This document shows positions 6,803 to 8,974 of a stretch of 8,974 nucleotides of DNA, one piece after another (position 1 is the stretch's first letter; each line of letters opens with the position of its first letter). The DNA is from a bacterium (GTDB lineage Bacteria > UBA9089 > JAHJRX01), in NCBI GenBank assembly GCA_030017825.1, contig JASEGW010000060.1, positions 1-8,974 of the forward strand, given 5' to 3'. The notes below the pieces were generated by a model. It worked only from the letters and a program-made list of their open reading frames with translations, was not told where the DNA came from and did no database searches. A program made the translations under genes and the position numbers.

Positions 6803-8087
6803 AATAGAAAAATCTATAACTTTGTTTGAGGAAGCAAATAAGTATTTAGCAGGAGGAGTAAATAGCCCTGTTAGGTCTTTTAAATCAGTAAAAGGAAGAC
6901 CCTTATTCATAAAAAATGCTTTAGGTTCTCATATTTTCGATGTAGATGGGAATGAATACATTGATTATGTTGCTTCATGGGGCCCTATTATTTTAGGACA
7001 TGCTCATCCAGAAATATTAAGAGAAGTTAAACAAGTGTTGAAAAATGGTACTAGCTTTGGTGCTTCTACTGAATTAGAAATAGATTTAGCTAAAAAGATT
7101 GTTGATATATATCCCTCTATAGAAATGGTAAGAATGACTTCTTCGGGCACAGAAGCTACTATGAGCGCTATTAGATTAGCTCGAGGGTATACAAAAAAGG
7201 ATAAAATTATAAAATTCGAAGGCTGTTATCATGGACATGCAGATTATTTTTTAGTAGAAGCAGGCTCCGGTATTGCTACTCTAAATATTCCTGGAAGTGC
7301 TGGAGTTCCCGATAATGTAATTAAAGATACCCTTATTTTACCATTTAATGATATAATAGCAGTGAAAGAGGCGGTAAAAGAATATAATAATGAAATTGCT
7401 GCAGTAATCTTAGAGCCTGTTCCTGGAAATATGGGAGTAGTGTTGCCAAAAGATGGCTACCTAAAAGATCTTCGAGAGATAACTAAAGAAAACGATATTC
7501 TTCTTATATTTGATGAAATAATTACAGGTTTAAGACTTTCTTTAGGTGGAGCCCAAAAAGTTTTTAACGTAATTCCTGATATTACTTGCTTGGGAAAGAT
7601 TATAGGTGGTGGTTTTCCTGTTGGTGCTTATGGGGGGTCTATTGAGATTATGGAATCTCTAGCTCCTTTAGGGCCAGTATATCAGGCAGGAACTTTATCA
7701 GGAAATCCTATAGCTGTATCTGCTGGAATTAAAACTATTGAACTTTTATCAAGAGAAGGAATTTATGAAGAATTAGAAGAAAAATCAAATATGTTAGAAA
7801 GAGGGTTAAGACAAGCTGCTGAAAGCTGTAAAGTGAACTATTGTATTAACCGTATAGGGTCAATGCTTACTATTTTTTTTACTAAAGAAGAAATTAATGA
7901 TTATCAAAATGCTAAAAAATCTAACACTATTCTCTATAGTATTTATTTTAAAAAAATGCTAAAATTAGGAATTTATTTAGCACCCTCGCAATTTGAAGCT
8001 ATGTTTATTTCCTTAGCTCATAGTAAAGATGATATAGAAAAAACGATTGAGGCAAGTTATTATGCCTTCAAAGAAACAATAAAGTGA
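6789..8087 (+). CDS. hemL: Glutamate-1-semialdehyde 2,1-aminomutase HemL
   Basis: HemL is a cytoplasmic PLP enzyme that converts glutamate-1-semialdehyde to 5-aminolevulinate, the precursor of all tetrapyrroles. From the chosen GTG the protein has 432 residues, normal for the family. Visible signatures are [10 protein letters not shown] (22-31), [16 protein letters not shown] (118-133), [10 protein letters not shown] (145-154), DEIITGLR (242-249, usually DExxTGFR) and [17 protein letters not shown] (267-283), with K270 the Schiff-base lysine. GTLSGNPIA (301-309) is also present. A TTG three bases upstream is in frame, but it sits too close to GAGGT. The 14-base overlap with ahbB suggests translational coupling and places ALA production in the same unit as siroheme decarboxylation and heme formation. 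hemA, which makes the substrate, is not in the window. Confidence 0.97.
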   Translation: MKSLKIEKSITLFEEANKYLAGGVNSPVRSFKSVKGRPLFIKNALGSHIFDVDGNEYIDYVASWGPIILGHAHPEILREVKQVLKNGTSFGASTELEIDLAKKIVDIYPSIEMVRMTSSGTEATMSAIRLARGYTKKDKIIKFEGCYHGHADYFLVEAGSGIATLNIPGSAGVPDNVIKDTLILPFNDIIAVKEAVKEYNNEIAAVILEPVPGNMGVVLPKDGYLKDLREITKENDILLIFDEIITGLRLSLGGAQKVFNVIPDITCLGKIIGGGFPVGAYGGSIEIMESLAPLGPVYQAGTLSGNPIAVSAGIKTIELLSREGIYEELEEKSNMLERGLRQAAESCKVNYCINRIGSMLTIFFTKEEINDYQNAKKSNTILYSIYFKKMLKLGIYLAPSQFEAMFISLAHSKDDIEKTIEASYYAFKETIK

Positions 8088-8129
8088 ATTAACTCACTCC
8101 AAGGGTTAAGACATCTTGAGCATATTTAT

Positions 8130-8159
8130 TTGCAAATTATTATTATGCTTTAATATTTT
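8130..8159 (+). promoter_or_regulatory. Candidate promoter for the RRM protein gene
   Basis: TTGCAA (8130-8135) and TATTTT (8154-8159) are separated by 18 bases. They would give a leader of roughly 65 bases containing the strong ribosome binding site. The spot is within the 143-base gap after hemL, and the RRM gene uses visibly different codons from the operon upstream, so separate transcription is likely. The surrounding AT-richness makes chance matches common. Confidence 0.3.
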
Positions 8160-8214
8160 AGCAAAAAGGTGCCTATTGTCTCCTAAAAGTGAGATGTTCA
8201 AATATAATTATATT

Positions 8215-8223
8215 AAAGGAGGA
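8215..8223 (+). promoter_or_regulatory. Strong Shine-Dalgarno of the RRM protein gene
   Basis: AAAGGAGGA is an almost ideal match to the 16S rRNA tail, with GGAGG eight bases before ATG at 8231. It fixes the start there, rather than at an upstream in-frame GTG (8189), and suggests high expression. Confidence 0.85.
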
Positions 8224-8230
8224 TATTGGA

Positions 8231-8542
8231 ATGAATATCTACGTAAGCAACATATCGTACGATGCCAATGAAGATGACCTACAACAGGCATTTAAAGGCT
8301 TCGGACAAGTTGCATCTGCATCTATCATTAAGGATAAATACACAGGCAGATCAAGAGGATTTGGATTTGTGGAAATGCCTTCTGAAGATGAAGCAAAAGC
8401 TGCCATTGAAGGTCTAGACGGCAAAGACTTAAAAGGACGAACTCTTAAAGTTAACGAAGCTCGTCCTCGTCAAGCTAACGAAGGTCGTGAATCTCGTCCT
8501 CGTCAAGAACGAACTCACACAACCAGAAGAAATTCATGGTAA
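8231..8542 (+). CDS. Small RNA-binding protein with one RRM domain
   Basis: This is a single-RRM protein of 103 residues, of the type found in cyanobacteria and several other bacterial phyla, expected to bind single-stranded RNA and often linked to cold response or mRNA handling. RNP2 is IYVSNI (3-8) and RNP1 is RGFGFVEM (42-49), with the aromatic residues at the expected positions. The fold spans about residues 2-77. A basic tail follows (78-103, RPRQ...RPRQERTHTTRRNSW), containing two RPRQ units. The DNA for these is a 15-bp direct repeat at 8460-8474 and 8493-8507, 11 codons apart. Codon choice (CGT, AAC, GGC, TTC) differs from the AT-biased neighbours, as in highly expressed genes. The start rests on the strong ribosome binding site and the typical MNIYV opening. 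The RNA targets cannot be told from sequence. Confidence 0.93.
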   Translation: MNIYVSNISYDANEDDLQQAFKGFGQVASASIIKDKYTGRSRGFGFVEMPSEDEAKAAIEGLDGKDLKGRTLKVNEARPRQANEGRESRPRQERTHTTRRNSW

Positions 8543-8552
8543 AAGCTTTTCA

Positions 8553-8575
8553 ATTATAAAAGTTAATTTTATAAT
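8553..8575 (+). terminator. Weak AT-only hairpin after the RRM gene
   Basis: ATTATAAAA (8553-8561) and TTTTATAAT (8567-8575) form a perfect 9-bp stem with a 5-base loop, ten bases after the stop. The stem is entirely A-T and no T-run follows, so it may stabilise the 3' end or terminate weakly rather than act as a classical terminator. Confidence 0.25.
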
Positions 8576-8576
8576 A

Positions 8577-8675
8577 GTCTAACACGGTGTATGCGGTTAT
8601 TGAAATTGAGTTTGATAGTACTTGATAGTATTTGATCTTATTTCATGCTTTACGCATGCACCGATGCTGTTAGAT
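8577..8675. repeat. attC-like imperfect palindrome (integron recombination site candidate)
   Basis: The left end GTCTAAC (8577-8583) fits the attC core RYYYAAC, and the right end GTTAGAT (8669-8675) fits GTTRRRY; the two are complementary apart from one G-T wobble. Pairing continues inward: A8584-T8668, a 4-base one-sided bulge (ATGC, 8664-8667), CGGTG with CACCG, a T-G wobble, and ATGCG with CGCAT. The total is about 18 pairs around a 57-base loop. The 99-base span is within attC size. The nearly absent left spacer is atypical, and no integrase gene is in the window, so this could also be an unrelated palindromic repeat. A competing hairpin CATGC-TTTAC-GCATG lies at 8644-8658. No T-run follows, so it is not an intrinsic terminator. 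Confidence 0.4.
8611..8640. repeat. Three tandem 10-bp units in the palindrome loop
   Basis: TTTGATAGTA (8611-8620), CTTGATAGTA (8621-8630) and TTTGATCTTA (8631-8640) are consecutive 10-base units: the first two differ at one position, and the third at two positions from the first. The period is about one helical turn, so the repeated TTGAT faces the same side of the DNA. Confidence 0.6.
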
Positions 8676-8687
8676 AAAGCAATCTAG

Positions 8688-8855
8688 AGGAATTTTTATG
8701 CTGTTTTAAGGGATATTAAAGAAGATTTGGTAATTACTTGTATTATATGGTTAGAAGGAATGGAGCTTGGAATTAATAAGGGTAAAAACATTGATTCTTA
8801 TCAACGTTTTATTTATATTCACGGAATAACAGCAGAAAGAGCTTATCTAGAATAG
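8688..8855 (+). pseudogene. Broken fragment of a YkuD-type L,D-transpeptidase
   Basis: After an in-frame TAG (8685-8687), about 55 codons run open to TAG at 8853-8855. They encode DLVITCIIWLEGMELG, NKGKNIDSYQRF and IYIHGITAE. This matches, in order and spacing, the YkuD/ErfK L,D-transpeptidase stretch usually written ...TRILWLEGLE.G.N.GGN.DSY.RYIYIHGT.EE. These enzymes cross-link peptidoglycan through a cysteine in SHGCIRM. That downstream motif and the N-terminal half are missing, so no working enzyme can be made. Substitutions at conserved positions (T-R to T-C, HGT to HGI) agree with decay. An ATG is available at 8760, but no full domain follows it. It may be a leftover from rearrangement linked to the adjacent palindrome. 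Confidence 0.7.
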
Positions 8856-8974
8856 AAAAGTTTTGAAAAATAATAAAAAGAATTATATATTACAAGGTGT
8901 TTAGGTACCTTAGTGTCAGGCTATAGCAGTTATTAACCAAAAGTGGACATAGGATAATGTAGATAAATAAGGTA
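8856..8974. other. Gene-free right edge with IS-end-like motif
   Basis: No gene or complete repeat is seen. AAGGT...ACCTT (8895-8912) surrounds the short palindrome AGGTACCT (8904-8911). From TGTCAGG (8914-8920) to CCAAAAGTGGACAT (8937-8950) the text resembles insertion-sequence termini, and the latter motif nearly repeats positions 10-24 in the same orientation. Together with the decayed transpeptidase this looks like rearranged, element-associated DNA. Confidence 0.3.

Noticed and set aside
8083..8098. AGTGA-loop-TCACT at the hemL end as a terminator
   Set aside because: It is a 5-bp stem overlapping the stop codon with no T-run.
8189..8230. Upstream GTG start that would extend the RRM protein by 14 residues
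   Set aside because: The extension crosses the near-perfect Shine-Dalgarno at 8215-8223, and RRM proteins of this type begin MNIYV.
8611..8640. Tandem units as a CRISPR array
   Set aside because: The units are contiguous 10-mers without spacers, and no cas gene is nearby.
8577..8675. Long palindrome as an intrinsic terminator of the RRM gene
   Set aside because: The loop is 57 bases and no T-tract follows the right arm.

Overview
This window is A+T-rich bacterial DNA. Most of it is a compact, single-strand (+) block of housekeeping and cofactor genes, flanked by two untidy edges. The alternative (siroheme-dependent) heme genes, the lone larB, the tilS/ftsH pairing and a small bacterial RRM protein suggest an anaerobic, deep-branching bacterium, for example Omnitrophota-like or a sulfate-reducer relative. 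That placement is inference and was not tested by any search.

Layout. Positions 1-208 hold a possible insertion-sequence end (1-42), a good sigma-70-type promoter (60-88) and what looks like a decayed 3' piece of an initiator tRNA (119-152). Next comes a complete tRNA with a CAT anticodon (209-285, best read as elongator tRNA-Met), then tilS (355-1743), ftsH (1926-3863) and larB, which overlaps the ftsH end (3844-4650). A four-gene heme block follows: ahbD (4704-5705), ahbA (5725-6171), ahbB (6326-6802) and hemL (6789-8087, overlapping ahbB). A small RRM RNA-binding protein gene (8231-8542) stands apart with its own strong ribosome binding site. The last 430 bases contain no intact gene. They hold a long imperfect hairpin whose ends match the integron attC core consensus, and a broken fragment of a YkuD-type L,D-transpeptidase gene.

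How the genes work together. HemL makes 5-aminolevulinate at the head of tetrapyrrole synthesis. AhbA/AhbB decarboxylate siroheme, and AhbD performs the last step to heme b. Thus the beginning and the end of the siroheme route are encoded together, but the middle enzyme AhbC is not in this window. LarB starts synthesis of the nickel-pincer cofactor, but its partners LarC and LarE are also absent here. TilS modifies a CAU-anticodon tRNA-Ile, and FtsH is the membrane quality-control protease.

The most unusual non-coding signals are two. One is a 68-bp element between ahbA and ahbB with perfect 14-bp terminal inverted repeats starting GTAA and near-perfect 8-bp flanking repeats, which looks like an IS66-type MITE. 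The other is the attC-like structure downstream of the RRM gene. I did not find a clear new multi-gene defence or mobile system.
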